A stretch of DNA of 64,000 bases from Henckelia pumila. Lineage: Eukaryota; Streptophyta; Magnoliopsida; Lamiales; Gesneriaceae. A program made the translations under genes and the position numbers. The stretch covers positions 1,178,001-1,242,000 of the forward strand of contig NC_133121.1 of the NCBI RefSeq assembly GCF_033568475.1. The letters run 5' to 3'. The notes below the pieces were generated by a model. The model ran no database searches and was not told the DNA's origin. It saw nothing but the letters and a program-made list of their open reading frames with translations. Positions 10,831 to 20,964 of the stretch are shown one piece after another (the first letter of the stretch is position 1; every line of letters starts with the position of its first letter).

Positions 10831-11998
10831 TCAGTTGACTTTTTTTTCGAAGGTAAGTGATTTTAATTGAAATGAACTCTTTAGTTTAACTTTTTGTCAT
10901 TTGCATGACTTATGTTAGCCTAAAGATTTGATGATTATTACTCTATCCTTTTGTGATGAATTCTGTTTTATCGTGTAAAAAAAATATTTTCTCTTTAATT
11001 GTCTATATATTATTTTTTACAGTTTAGAGAAAAAGTCATGATCGAAAAAAGTTTTTTAAGAATAGTTTAGGAAAAGCCATGATTGAAAAAATTTGCTCTT
11101 CTTTGTCTTTGAAACTATTGCGTGTTATAACTTTAAATTTCACGACTTTCACTTATTTATATTGTTTTTTAGAATTAGTTTAATGACAATGTATGTCATT
11201 GATGTGTCTTTACATAATTCCTTCAATATTTAATTTTACTTATATTAATGTTGGTTCTTGGTTGTGTGACGACGTTCATCATTATTCCATGGCTATATGC
11301 GGCTTACGATCGGATGATCAGTCAATTTTTCACAAGGAAGACCAAGAGAAGTTTGTGTTTGTAGAATCCACCAATTCTATAGAGACTCAATTCAATTATG
11401 TACTTTTGAGTGGATTCGGACAACAATTTTTGCTATATTTATGGTGTTTTGTGACTTTAATTTAAATACTTGAATATAAATGTTTGATTTTATTATCTTT
11501 AATTGATTACAATCAACACCAAATAGACATATAACTTAAAAAAGTTATTAAAAAAGCTTAATTGTGAAAAAACTAATTAAATAAATTATGATGTAATAAT
11601 ATAACAGAAGTATATACGTTCAAGAATTTTTGAATAATTAAAAATAGCTTTAAAAAATTATATTTGTTAACCTTGATTTTTGAAGCATTCTAGAGTAACT
11701 AAAATAAGGTTAAAAAAATATTTTTTTAAACCTTAATTTTTGAAGCATTTTAGAGTAACTAAAATACGTTTTTTAAAAAATATAGTTGTTAGCCTTGATT
11801 TTTTTTTCGGTAGTGTTAACCTCGAGTTTTGAAGTGCTCTACATGTTTAAATGTCCATGAAAAAAAAGGGAAAAAATTGTTCTAAAAAATTAAAATAAAC
11901 AGACTTAACAAAAGAAGAGGGAAAAAAGGAAAAAAAAGAAATTGAAGGAAGAATGAATCTGTAAGACTGTAACATTGAAAACAAAGAAAACGAAAAAG

Positions 11999-12036
<38 letters not shown>
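10831..12036. other. AT-rich right half of the MULE, no gene seen
   Basis: Non-coding, with no ORF of recognisable type. It holds imperfect tandem repeats of about 60 bp at 11640-11820 and an (AT)n run at 12003-12034 just inside the right terminal repeat. Confidence 0.7.
11640..11820. repeat. imperfect ~60-bp tandem repeat, three copies
   Basis: The motif CCTTGATTTTTGAAGCATT and its flanking GAGTAACTAAAATA recur at about 11671, 11730 and 11791. The third copy is degraded. Subterminal repeats are common in MULEs and can be transposase-binding sites, but that is not shown here. Confidence 0.75.
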
Positions 12037-12038
<2 letters not shown>

Positions 12039-12200
12039 GTCAATGTGTTGTGAAAAGCCCAAAAAAAAAAAAAAACCCAACAATGCCCATTAAAAAAAAA
12101 AAAGAAATAAAATGAAAAAAAATAATAATAAGGAGACGGTGCCGTTTTGGGATAACAACACCGAATGCTGTTATCCCAAAACAGTAGAGGATCCTGGCCC
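12037..12200 (-). repeat. right terminal inverted repeat of the MULE
   Basis: Inverted partner of 7199-7353. It has its own internal palindrome with one mismatch (12144-12160 against 12166-12182, loop CCGAA). The target duplication TTCAGATTT follows at 12201-12209. Confidence 0.95.
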
Positions 12201-12209
12201 TTCAGATTT

Positions 12210-13123
12210 ACGGGAATAAAGGATTCAAGGGTTCGGCAGGTGCGGGGAGTACTGGGTTTTCTAAATTCGGACCACTAAATAATGGCCCGGGGTTTAGACC
12301 AATGACGGAGGCCCCAAAAACAACATTTGGGCGAGCTGAGGCCCATTGGGATGGTGATGATAAACTGAAAAGCCCAAATTCCATCCCTAAATCACCGCCA
12401 ATTGGGCCCGAAAACAATCGCTCCATAACCCCAAATTTTCACATTTGACCGATGGGAGAGAATGCTAAGGAAAGGAGGCTGATCTCTCTCATCAAGAATA
12501 TTTAAGAAAAAAAGAAAAGGGGCTTTGATTTCGGTGCGGGTTACCCTTCAGCCCGTTACACCGATGTGGGAGCAAAACACTTCGCGTCACTCTGTTAGCC
12601 GAAGATGAATTTTGTGGGGGGGGGAGAAGAGGCCGATACACCGCAAGAGGCGGAGGAGGATTTGTCTTTCTTAAAAGAAGGCGAAGATGGAGTAATTAAT
12701 CAATTTGCTCTACCTTTATTTTCTGTAGGGGAAATTACCCCCACCTCGTACCATGAAATTAAGAAGGGTGGGGGGGGGGGGGGGGGGGGATAGTAGGGAA
12801 GGAGAATGATTATAATTGATAGCGGGGCGAGTCACAACTTTATTTCAGAATAACTGGTTAAAGAGTCGGGTTTGGAAGTAGATGCAACAGTCCGCTTTGG
12901 GGTTTTTCTAGGGGATGGGCATAAGACAGCAACACAAGGTATTTGCGGGGGGCTGCACACAGGGTATTTGCAGGGGGACAGCAGGTGAGCATGGGGGATT
13001 TAGTTGTGGAAGTGGGTGGATATTTGCTCGAATTGGGGGGAGTAGACCTTATTCTAGGCGTGGAGTGGTTACAAACATTAGGAGAGGTGAAGGTGAATTG
13101 TCTCAAAATGAGTATGAAAATTC
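12210..13123 (+). pseudogene. gypsy gag linker, zinc-knuckle region and protease remnant
   Basis: After the MULE the older gypsy frame resumes with a glycine/proline-rich linker (GNKGFKGSAGAGSTGFSKFG) and a degraded cysteine/histidine region near 12500-12560. The retropepsin core follows at about 12808-12838 (IIDSGASHNFIS), with a downstream hydrophobic stretch (VDLILGVEWLQTLG) near 13035-13085. Several stops and frame changes are present, including a TAA just after the catalytic motif. A 20-G homopolymer at 12770-12789 interrupts the acidic linker. The hAT MITE at 13124 ends this piece. Confidence 0.8.
12770..12789. repeat. G homopolymer of 20
   Basis: An uninterrupted run of 20 G on the plus strand, preceded by GAAGGGT. 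Its length may be unreliable in the assembly. Confidence 0.85.
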
Positions 13124-13602
13124 CAATGTTCTAAAAAGCTTTAGGCGGTAGGCGGGCGGCGACCTACCGCCTAGCCGTTTAGGCGGCCGCCTAGGCGGGT
13201 TTTTTTTTCAACCTAAAAAATTAAAATCTTGGAATATTTATGAGTTTTACTATGAAAAATAATATTTATGTCTTATGTTTTTCCAGTTTTTTGTGTAAAA
13301 TTCTTTCAAAATTTTAATAATATAGTAAAATATATATACTAATATATATCTTAATATTGGGTTTGTGGTTCTTTCTCTTCTTTTTAAGTTTTTTTTATTA
13401 TTTAAAAAAATTAAAAGTTTTTTTTAATTATTAATGGGTAAACCGCCTAGGCAGCAGGTGCCTAGGCGGTGCCCAGGTCGCCTAGGCGGCTGAGGCGCCG
13501 CCTAGGCATCCAGTTAATTGGGCGACGCCTCAGCCACTAATCGAGGCGGCGGGGTGCCGCCCATCGCCTAGGCGGGGCGAGGCGTGGATTTTTAGAACAC
13601 TG
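13124..13602. mobile_element. hAT-type MITE with CCGCCTAGGCG palindromes (479 bp)
   Basis: The ends read CAATGTTCTAAAAA and TTTTTAGAACACTG, an imperfect terminal inverted repeat of the CAGTGTTC hAT kind. Flanking 8-mers GAAAATTC (13116-13123) and AAAAATTC (13603-13610) match at 7 of 8 bases. Both arms are GC-rich and full of CCTAGGCGG/CCGCCTAGG palindromes around an AT-rich middle. It has no coding capacity and sits in the protease region of the older gypsy element. Confidence 0.88.
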
Positions 13603-13610
13603 AAAAATTC

Positions 13611-14710
13611 CAACATACGAAGGAGAAACTGTAGAGCAAGGCGACCCTTCATTAATCAGGTCACCTGCCACATTAAGATCTCTGGTTAAGACAACAGTCA
13701 CAGAGGTCGAATTCTGAGGATTATTGTTTGGGATTTGTGAAAGTACATAAGCTTGTAAAGTACCAGAGAAGCAAATGAGCTGCAAGAGATTAGAGGAACT
13801 GCTGAGAGCATTTGAAGGAGTTTTCCAGGAACCGAAGGGGCTGCCACCGGTTTGGAAAAAAGATCATATAATCAAAATCAAAGAGGGAGCAGGGCCAGTT
13901 AGTGTAAGACCATATCAATATGCACATAGCCAAAAAAATGAAATTGAGAGGTTGGTGAGTGAGATGCTGACATCAGGAATTATACAGTCCAGCATGAGCC
14001 CGTATTCAAACCCCGTGATTTTAGTAAAGAAAAAGGATGGTAGTTGGAGGTTCTGTGTGGACTACCGGGCCTTGAATGAGATCACTGTGCCAAACAAATA
14101 TCCTATACCTGTTATTGAAGAACTGTTGGATGAGTTACAGGGGGGCTATAGTTTTTTCGAAAATCTATTTGAAGGCAGGGTACCATCAGATAAGGGTAAT
14201 AGTGGAGGATGTTCCGAAAACAGCATTTCGCACTCATTCTGGGCATTACGAATTCCTCGTGATGCCTTTTGGATTGATGAATGCACCGGCAACCTTTCAA
14301 GCAACTATGAACGAGATATTTCGTCCATATTTGCGTAATTTTGTGCTTGTATTTTTCGATGATATATTGTGTCCATTGGCTTATTTTATCAAGGCACTAG
14401 CAGATCGTACATTATCCAAGTCCATATATGAGAAAGAACTTATGGAGTTGGTTTTGGCTATCCAACATTGGTGCCCTATCTCTTAGGGCGGCGATTTAAG
14501 GTGCTAACTGATCAAAAGTCACTGAGACACCTCTTCATCAACGAATAACCACCCCAGATCAACAGAATTGGTTGGCGAAACTGTTGGGTTATGACTTTGA
14601 GGTAATTTATAAGCCGGGGGTCAGTAATGCTGCTGCTGATGCATTATCCAGGGTGTTTGAAGAAGGGGAGTTGGCTACGATAAGCAAGGTTAGTTGGCTG
14701 GAAAGTGATA
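13611..14710 (+). pseudogene. gypsy reverse transcriptase and RNase H remnant
   Basis: The frame resumes after the MITE. 13775-14150 encodes the start of reverse transcriptase ([34 protein letters not shown]). A one-base shift near 14150 moves to the frame ending in [14 protein letters not shown] and FFDDIL. At about 14365 the sequence jumps to RNase H ([40 protein letters not shown]) with further frameshifts. The missing piece covers the end of reverse transcriptase and the start of RNase H. Integrase is absent. Confidence 0.87.
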
Positions 14711-14712
14711 AA

Positions 14713-15276
14713 CTACGGGCGGTGCCCAGCGCCTAGCCGCCTATGCGGGGCTGTTTTGAATTGATGTTGGTGTGATCGAGCCTTGCCGGCTCTGCATGCA
14801 TTTAGTCCTAGTCATTGTCAATTTATACTACAAAAATTAAATATAGAGTGTATTTAACAAGATTTAGAGTGTAAATATCACTCCCCATAACATAGACGTC
14901 CAAGATTGAAGTTTAAAACGTTAAAAAAAGACAAATAAAGTCGAAACATCCAATAAGTAAAATAAAGATACAAAAATGTAACAACCCGTAAAAGACAAAA
15001 ATTATTGGAATATGTATGTATTGACATAATTGGCTATATTTATCTTCATATATATGAATTTAATCAAAATCTTCAACATTTAAATTATCTTTAATTCAAT
15101 TAGATGTATAATTTATCACAAAAATTTATTCCAATGCGCTTCTTCTCAAGTGTGTTCCTTGTTAGTACACTTAAAAAACTCAAAATTGGCCAACTTTTAG
15201 CAGGACCTCGACGACAAATGGATACAACAAAACTTTAGTCTCCCCGTAGCGAAGCTGAGGAATCCATGGTAGAATT
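14713..15276. other. intergenic, MITE fragment and ISPD 3' region
   Basis: 14714-14752 resembles one arm of the CCGCCTAGGCG MITE (GGTGCCCAGCGCCTAGCC) and marks where the older gypsy ends. 14840-14890 contains a GTGTAAATATCACTCCC stretch similar to one end of the MITE at 62677. The remainder is AT-rich and includes the presumed ISPD 3' untranslated region. Confidence 0.5.
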
Positions 15277-18200
15277 TCAAGAATCAGGATTCAATATTCT
15301 CTCAGCAAGTAATAGATCATCCGGGGTTGTAACCTGCAATTCAAAATATTAACTGTAGTATTTTCTTTTCGAAATCAAGCTGAGTAGAAGATATTGTCAT
15401 CGTCGTCTCAGTCCACAAAAGGACACAAGCAACTTCAGAAGAAGCGTAAATTTATTTATTTACCTTGATGTTGGTGTAGCATCCTTCGGTAATGTAAACC
15501 GGATGCTTAAGATGCTCTACAATCGATACGTCATCAGTGACTTCAAGACCTTCCCTGTAGAAACATAAAAAGGCTTCAAATTTTACCGTGGACTTCGCAG
15601 TGCAGAGAGATAGGCTAACATTTTCTTTATTCTAGAGAGTTTCATCCATTATCCGTCCGCTATCATATTTAAGTATGCTACACGTTTAGGCTGAGTTAAA
15701 ATGAGCTGTAATGCTTTCATAATAGAAGCATTGTGATATTCTGATTGACGCCACGCCCAGCTACGTCTGGCTTTAACTTGCAAAACTCTACACAATGGGT
15801 TCTATTAGCAATTACTTTGCAGACCGATATGAGACGAGCATTTTACTCATCTGTCCTTCATTACTCGATGTCCTCGTTGTCGGATATCAATCCATCAGTA
15901 CCAAAAATCTATAAGAGACTCCTGATAGTCACCGACTCACCGTAAAATGTGGCACCTTATCCCGTGGGTTCAAGAGAAAATTTTCACACACAGCATTTTC
16001 TCGAGTAGAACTTAGTTTTTGGTGTTTTTTTTTTTTTTGGTGAGTGAATGTCTCAGAGACCATTATATCACACCTCAAACCGACAGGCAAAACTCTACAA
16101 AATGGGCAGTGCTAGCAGCTATTTTCATTCATACCCGATTAACAAAAATAATTGGTAAAAGTTACTCGAAATGTCTATTGTTCAAGATTATGAACACATT
16201 CACATCCAACCAATAAACTGATGTGCAAATTGCAATGAAAAATTAAGTAATTTATTAATTTTGGCAGTCAAGATTTTAAAATTACCTATTAACCAATTCA
16301 AAACCTTTCTTGAGCAATTCAGGTTTAACAACCTGCAGAACAGTTGATGACATCAATAGTCAGAAATTTGCGTCCCAAAAAATTCGATAAATAACATTTT
16401 GAACATGCACTAATGAAGTTTGATGCTAAAAACCTGGGGAGTTTGCATTTCCCAAAGCGTCTTTCTGTCCAAAGTTTTTACCACGAAACCGTCACTATTT
16501 GCCTGATGCATTGCAGTCACAATGACACATAAACATATTTTTTAACACGATTTTCTAGTTGCACAAGTCTTCAAACTAATGTTGGCCTTGAGATCGATAT
16601 TTAAGGACTGTGAATGTACAATGACTTTTATTCTAAGATCTGTTAGTGACAAAAATTCCAATCTTTCTGGACTCGGAATGGTAGAGATTAAGCAAAAATA
16701 CTTTTATCCAGTCTCAAACCCCATGTTTAATCTTTTCTCATCCAGCAGGAATCGAACACAACTCCAGAATCATTTTTTATTTCACCCACATGAACATGAT
16801 AACTTATCTGAAACCATCAATATATAAAAGTACTCTAGTTCTGCTAGGATAATAATCATTGTTACTTGATCAGCATTCTGGATGAACTTGTAAAGTATCA
16901 CTGATTTTTTATTTTAAAAAAAAAAAAAGGAAATATCAGCAAAACTCTTGGTCAAAAGCACACTAGAAGACAATTTTAATAAAAAATAATAAGTATATCA
17001 TCCAAGAGAGATCTCATTTTATGGAATGTAAAGCCTCTGGGCTCTGAGCCACACTGATAGTCATAAGAACATAATTAAATCCAAAAGTTATAATCAACTA
17101 GAAATCAATGGTCAAACCAATGCTTTCAGCCCTCACATGTAAAAGTAAAACTGATCTCTTTTCCAGAAAATTATTTCAAGTATGGGATCTTTATAAATGG
17201 AGATATGAAATAACCACCTCTTTAATTGTAGCTTTAGCAGGAACACCTAATACAGCTGCCCCAACAAGCCAACCATCCTTAAGAACCTATGACAAAACCA
17301 ATAGAGTAGGGGTTTAGGAGAATGGTTTCATAGAAAGTTGATTTTCTATGTAAAAAAAAAAAAACAATATCAGATAATTTCCAATTACAAACAAAATTAA
17401 TAGCTGGGACAAATTTCTAAAATTTTTAAGTTCATCTGTTATTCAAGATGCAGTTACATGCTTCTTGATTTCTTTGCCGATTGAACTTAAACAAGTCCAG
17501 ACTTAATTCCTTACAGGGTTAAATATTACTATGTGAGTGGTAACTTCAAAGAAATATGGACAACTAATAGAATTTTTTGAGAAAGAGAAAAACTGAAGCT
17601 GAAACAGTTGGAAGAAAGATGTAGACAAGAGAGAAACCGATTCAATCACGAAACCAACCTGGGTTATATCTTCAGTTAATACAAGAGGTCTAGCGGAATC
17701 ATGAATGCAGACAAGCTCAGAATTTGAATCAATTGCCTGAACATCAAGAAACCACATTCATCAGATACTACAATCAGGTATACATAATTCACAATTAAAA
17801 GCAATTGTCTTACACTGTAATCTACAAATGTTAGCCACCATAAGTTTTTCAAGAGCTGAATTTCAAGGTAAAAGCAATAATTATGATATTTATTTCTAAA
17901 GAAAACGTTCCAAGACTGTCCCTTAACACGTTTGATGAAACTGTCAAGAGTCTCCTAACTCCCAAAAATCCAACATCAAGAATTTAGTGGGACAAATTCT
18001 TTTAGAGTGCATTTGGTGAGAGTTTGAAAAATCACTCCATATCAAAGAACTCTTTACATAAGTCAAAATTAGTGAAGTCTATATATCATTTCAGTTATTA
18101 ATATTGGTAAGGGATAGTCATTAGTAATCCAACTAGAAGATGGTCGGGCTATTCTAGTTTTTCGTAAAATCTAGAACATTGTAGTCTGTATGCTTGATTA

Positions 18201-20067
18201 AAAGTTTTCTTAGGAAAAAGGATGCTGGAGGAAATAAAGAGTACATAACTAAAGGAAAGACCTCTTCACAATCCAAGCACAAAAATTAGAACAGGAAAGG
18301 TGTATGCACCTCTAATCCACTATATACAGAATCTTGTCTCTCCTTTCCGGGTAATGCAAATTTCAGGTCCACTTGGATGTTCTCCTTGGCATCTAAAAAC
18401 CAATAAGAAAACAAGTTTAATCAATCTGTGAGAAGTGTGTATTTTGCAGCAATGTTTCAATAAATATTTCTGAATTGGTATTACTTCAGCTAATACACAG
18501 AGAGTAACTTCAGACCTTCAAAAATATCTTGATAAGAAGGATCACATACGACAACAATTTCCTTCACTTCAAGCATCTTTGAGAAAGTATAAAAACTGCA
18601 AGAAAATGTCAAGTTTATAATTTCAACAAGTAAAAGGATTGTAAATGAAAAGACAAAAACTACAATCCCTTATTTGAAGTTCTCGTTTTTATTCTGCTTT
18701 AGCATTATAAGCCTAGACATAAGCATCTTTCTGCTGTATCAGTATCCAAGAGAGCCGGAGCAACGATTCAACATGGACAAATTTCACAATTCAACTACCA
18801 CCTAATTCACTTTATCAAAATACATAAAAATAATGAAACAAAAGAAAGATATATCAAAAGAAATATCATATATCTTGGTCACAACAGTCCTGAGTTTGAG
18901 AATACTGAATCACCGTGCTCACCTGTACAATGCAATTGGTTGGCCCAGAAGTGGAAGATACTGTTTTGGCATGCTTGCCTATATCAAAATATATTTATAT
19001 ATATTATCATGTACTTGAAATATAGTGGTGAATAACATAGTAAAGAATAAAAGGGCATGACAAACAGGAGTTACAAAAGCAAGACAAACTTTCATGACTC
19101 TCAAATTTCAGTTCATTTTAACTATTGCCAGTGCCACTTAAGAAACTTATCTATCTTTCCATCTTATTATCATAGTTTGTCTTCTCAAAATATCGGGGCA
19201 AGTCCAGTTTTCATACTTCGCTGTGCTGTAATGACAGGATTCATCTGCTTCTCACCTATTAAAAAGGGATTTGGATAGGTGTATCCATTCTATCATATTT
19301 GAACGCTTGTCTTATTCTAAATCACCAAGTAAAAAGACCAAAAGGCCTCCAGCTTCTACATTCAATTTATATTGGATCTCACTCTTTTTAGCAAGGATCG
19401 TAGGCAAAAACAAGAGAACTTAAAGTAGTTAGCATATTTCATAAGCTCACTATTTTGTAAAAGCATACAAAAATAAAATTCCAAAGCTATGCTAAGAAAT
19501 TTCGAATCTTGAAAAGATGATTCAAAAACTCCTATCTTGTTTCACTTGCCATCGTCTCAACCACGAAATAATGCCAATTCTTTATCACCAAAAAACGTGT
19601 ACAGACTACAGACAAGTGTATAAAAGGAGGAATTAATGGCTTACACCCATTCTTTTGCCCTTTCCTCCTGCGAGCAGGACGACAGATACACTTTTCTCTT
19701 TCAACACCACTTCAGAACCCTGCTATACCAGCCAATAAAACTTAAAAACTACAACTTTTCAAAGAACTTCAAGCCATTTAAAAACGCACCACACACAGTT
19801 CAACTATATTAGAATGCAACTTCTGTTTTTAACCTCTACCTTTGCAGCATCCGCAGAGCAAGTGATTCTTGAATGGAAAAATCTCTGTCCCTCCAAAGAA
19901 TTAACTTTGCTAGCATATCTGGAAGAAGAAACTGAGTAATTCTTGAAACGGGTCGGATTATTGGAGACAAATGGCAAAAATTTGATGGAAATTGGGGAAT
20001 CATTTCTCAAGAAAAGTGGAGAAATAGAAATAGCCAATTGATGTGTTGACATTGTTTTGTTTTTCAC
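15277..20067 (-). CDS. ISPD: 2-C-methyl-D-erythritol 4-phosphate cytidylyltransferase
   Basis: Plastid MEP-pathway enzyme joining CTP and methylerythritol phosphate to give CDP-methylerythritol. Eleven exons (minus): 20067-19840, 19719-19645, 18978-18923, 18595-18516, 18392-18310, 17736-17659, 17286-17218, 16502-16434, 16332-16286, 15554-15464, 15333-15277. They sum to 933 bp (310 residues) with all phases consistent. The Ser/Arg-rich N-terminus (about 75 residues) looks like a chloroplast transit peptide. Motifs: nucleotide-binding [11 protein letters not shown] (about 91-101), [52 protein letters not shown] and C-terminal [13 protein letters not shown]. Two in-phase donors six bases apart (after 19840 or 19834) could end exon 1. 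Introns 9 and 10 carry repeat fragments. A family-typical complete gene. Confidence 0.96.
15745..16145. repeat. pair of related repeat fragments in ISPD introns
   Basis: 15775-15830 and 16085-16140 share CAAAACTCTACAxAATGGG followed by similar CTAGCARCTATTT-type sequence in direct orientation. They look like two copies of a short dispersed repeat, either side of exon 9's downstream intron sequence. The family was not identified. Confidence 0.45.
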
Positions 20068-20751
20068 CGTATACTCGGAGCCACCAAACTACTCACACAG
20101 CAAACAGTCCGAGGAATATATAACATAATTATAATAAAATTATTATATATAAATATATAGCAGCCGAGCATGTCTCACTCTCAGGCCTGTTTGATTTCAA
20201 AAACCAGATCAAAAAAGCTTTTTTTTTTAAGTGCTTTTCAATTAAAAAAGTGTTTGGTCGATTAAAAAAGTGCTTAAATAAGCACTTTTTAAAGTCAAAA
20301 TTAGAGCTTTTTTAAAAGCCATAAATTGTAGCTTTTAAAAGCACTTATTTTAAAAAAAGTCTACAAAATCCAAACGCACTATCAGTCTCACCTGGTTGTT
20401 GTTCAATGTTTTCCTTTCTGTTTTAATTGTCTTTTAAATCTTGTTTGATGATATATATACATATATGGTCGTATTCATAATATATGTTCATTTCATTGCC
20501 ATCATAATTGTTTTCATGGTTAAGTAATTCTTGAGCATTTTTTCTTTGGTTTCCCAAAAAAAACACACACGTGATTGATTGGCGATGACCCTCTTAAACT
20601 ATTGTTGTTTGTTAAGCCCAATTACAGGACCAAATATCAAGTGGGCCGAGATCTATCAAAAGCCCAATTTTAGCCCATTATCAAGAGCCGTCCCGGCTCG
20701 CCCCAGCTTCATTTCTGATCATAGTTGAAACAAATCAAGAAGGCATTGTCG
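20068..20751. promoter_or_regulatory. shared ISPD/NDUFB3 upstream region
   Basis: 684 bp between two divergent start codons. It contains a 206-bp hAT-like MITE (20179-20384) and a motif cluster close to NDUFB3: AGCCCA at 20615-20620, 20661-20666 and 20672-20677 and TGGGCC at 20642-20647. Such site II motifs are frequent before plant nuclear genes for mitochondrial proteins. No clear TATA box was assigned. Confidence 0.6.
20179..20384. mobile_element. small hAT-like MITE
   Basis: The imperfect ends TCTCAGGCCTGTTTGATTT and AAATCCAAACGCACTATCA (inverted) are flanked by GTCTCAC at 20172-20178 and 20385-20391. The inside is AT-rich with AAGTGCTTTT/AAAAGCACTT inverted repeats. Non-coding. Confidence 0.7.
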
Positions 20752-20964
20752 ATGGCGAAGCCGCTGGGATCCACCGGAGAGTTCTTCAAGCGGCGCGACG
20801 AGTGGCGGAAGCACCCAATGTTGTCGAATCAGTGGCGTCACGCCACCCCCGGCCTTGGTATCGCGCTTGTTGCCTTCGGTATATACCTTGTCGGAGAAAC
20901 CGCGTATAACAAGATCTACGCTCCCAAATCTCATTCTCATACCACCTCTTCTTCTTCTCACTGA
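20752..20964 (+). CDS. NDUFB3: NADH dehydrogenase 1 beta subcomplex subunit 3 (B12)
   Basis: Accessory subunit of mitochondrial complex I in the inner membrane. A single exon of 70 residues, close to the length of plant homologues. The start is set at MAKPLGSTGEFFKRRDEWRK, the conserved N-terminus; an in-frame ATG at 20725 would add nine residues not found in the family. The body is HPMLSNQWRHATPGLG followed by one hydrophobic membrane span (about residues 36-54, IALVAFGIYLVGE), and it ends in a His/Ser-rich tail. It lies head-to-head with ISPD; the same two genes adjoin in Arabidopsis (At2g02510, from memory). Confidence 0.94.
   Translation: MAKPLGSTGEFFKRRDEWRKHPMLSNQWRHATPGLGIALVAFGIYLVGETAYNKIYAPKSHSHTTSSSSH

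Larger units (their letters stand above)
7199..12200 (+). mobile_element. FAR1-type Mutator-like DNA transposon (5002 bp)
   Basis: The element is bounded by long terminal inverted repeats (7199-7353 and 12037-12200) starting GGGCCAGGATCC, and by a 9-bp target duplication with one mismatch. It inserted into the gag of the older gypsy element. It carries one transposase gene with FAR1 DNA-binding, MULE catalytic and SWIM zinc-finger domains. One frameshift in an A-run is the only coding defect seen, so the copy is fairly recent. The rest is AT-rich non-coding DNA with short tandem repeats near the right end. Confidence 0.95.
5902..14712 (+). mobile_element. old, nested Ty3/gypsy retrotransposon
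   Basis: Gag (from 6384), zinc-knuckle region, protease, reverse transcriptase and RNase H pieces follow in order on the plus strand. A MULE at 7199-12200 and a hAT MITE at 13124-13602 interrupt it. Removing the two insertions brings the coding pieces together in the normal order. It is much more decayed than the flanking elements: multiple stops, frameshifts and a deletion joining the reverse transcriptase FDDIL site straight to RNase H near 14365. Integrase and 3' LTR are missing. Confidence 0.85.

Noticed and set aside
20719-20961. 80-codon ORF antisense to NDUFB3
   Set aside because: A shadow of the conserved coding strand with no similarity of its own.
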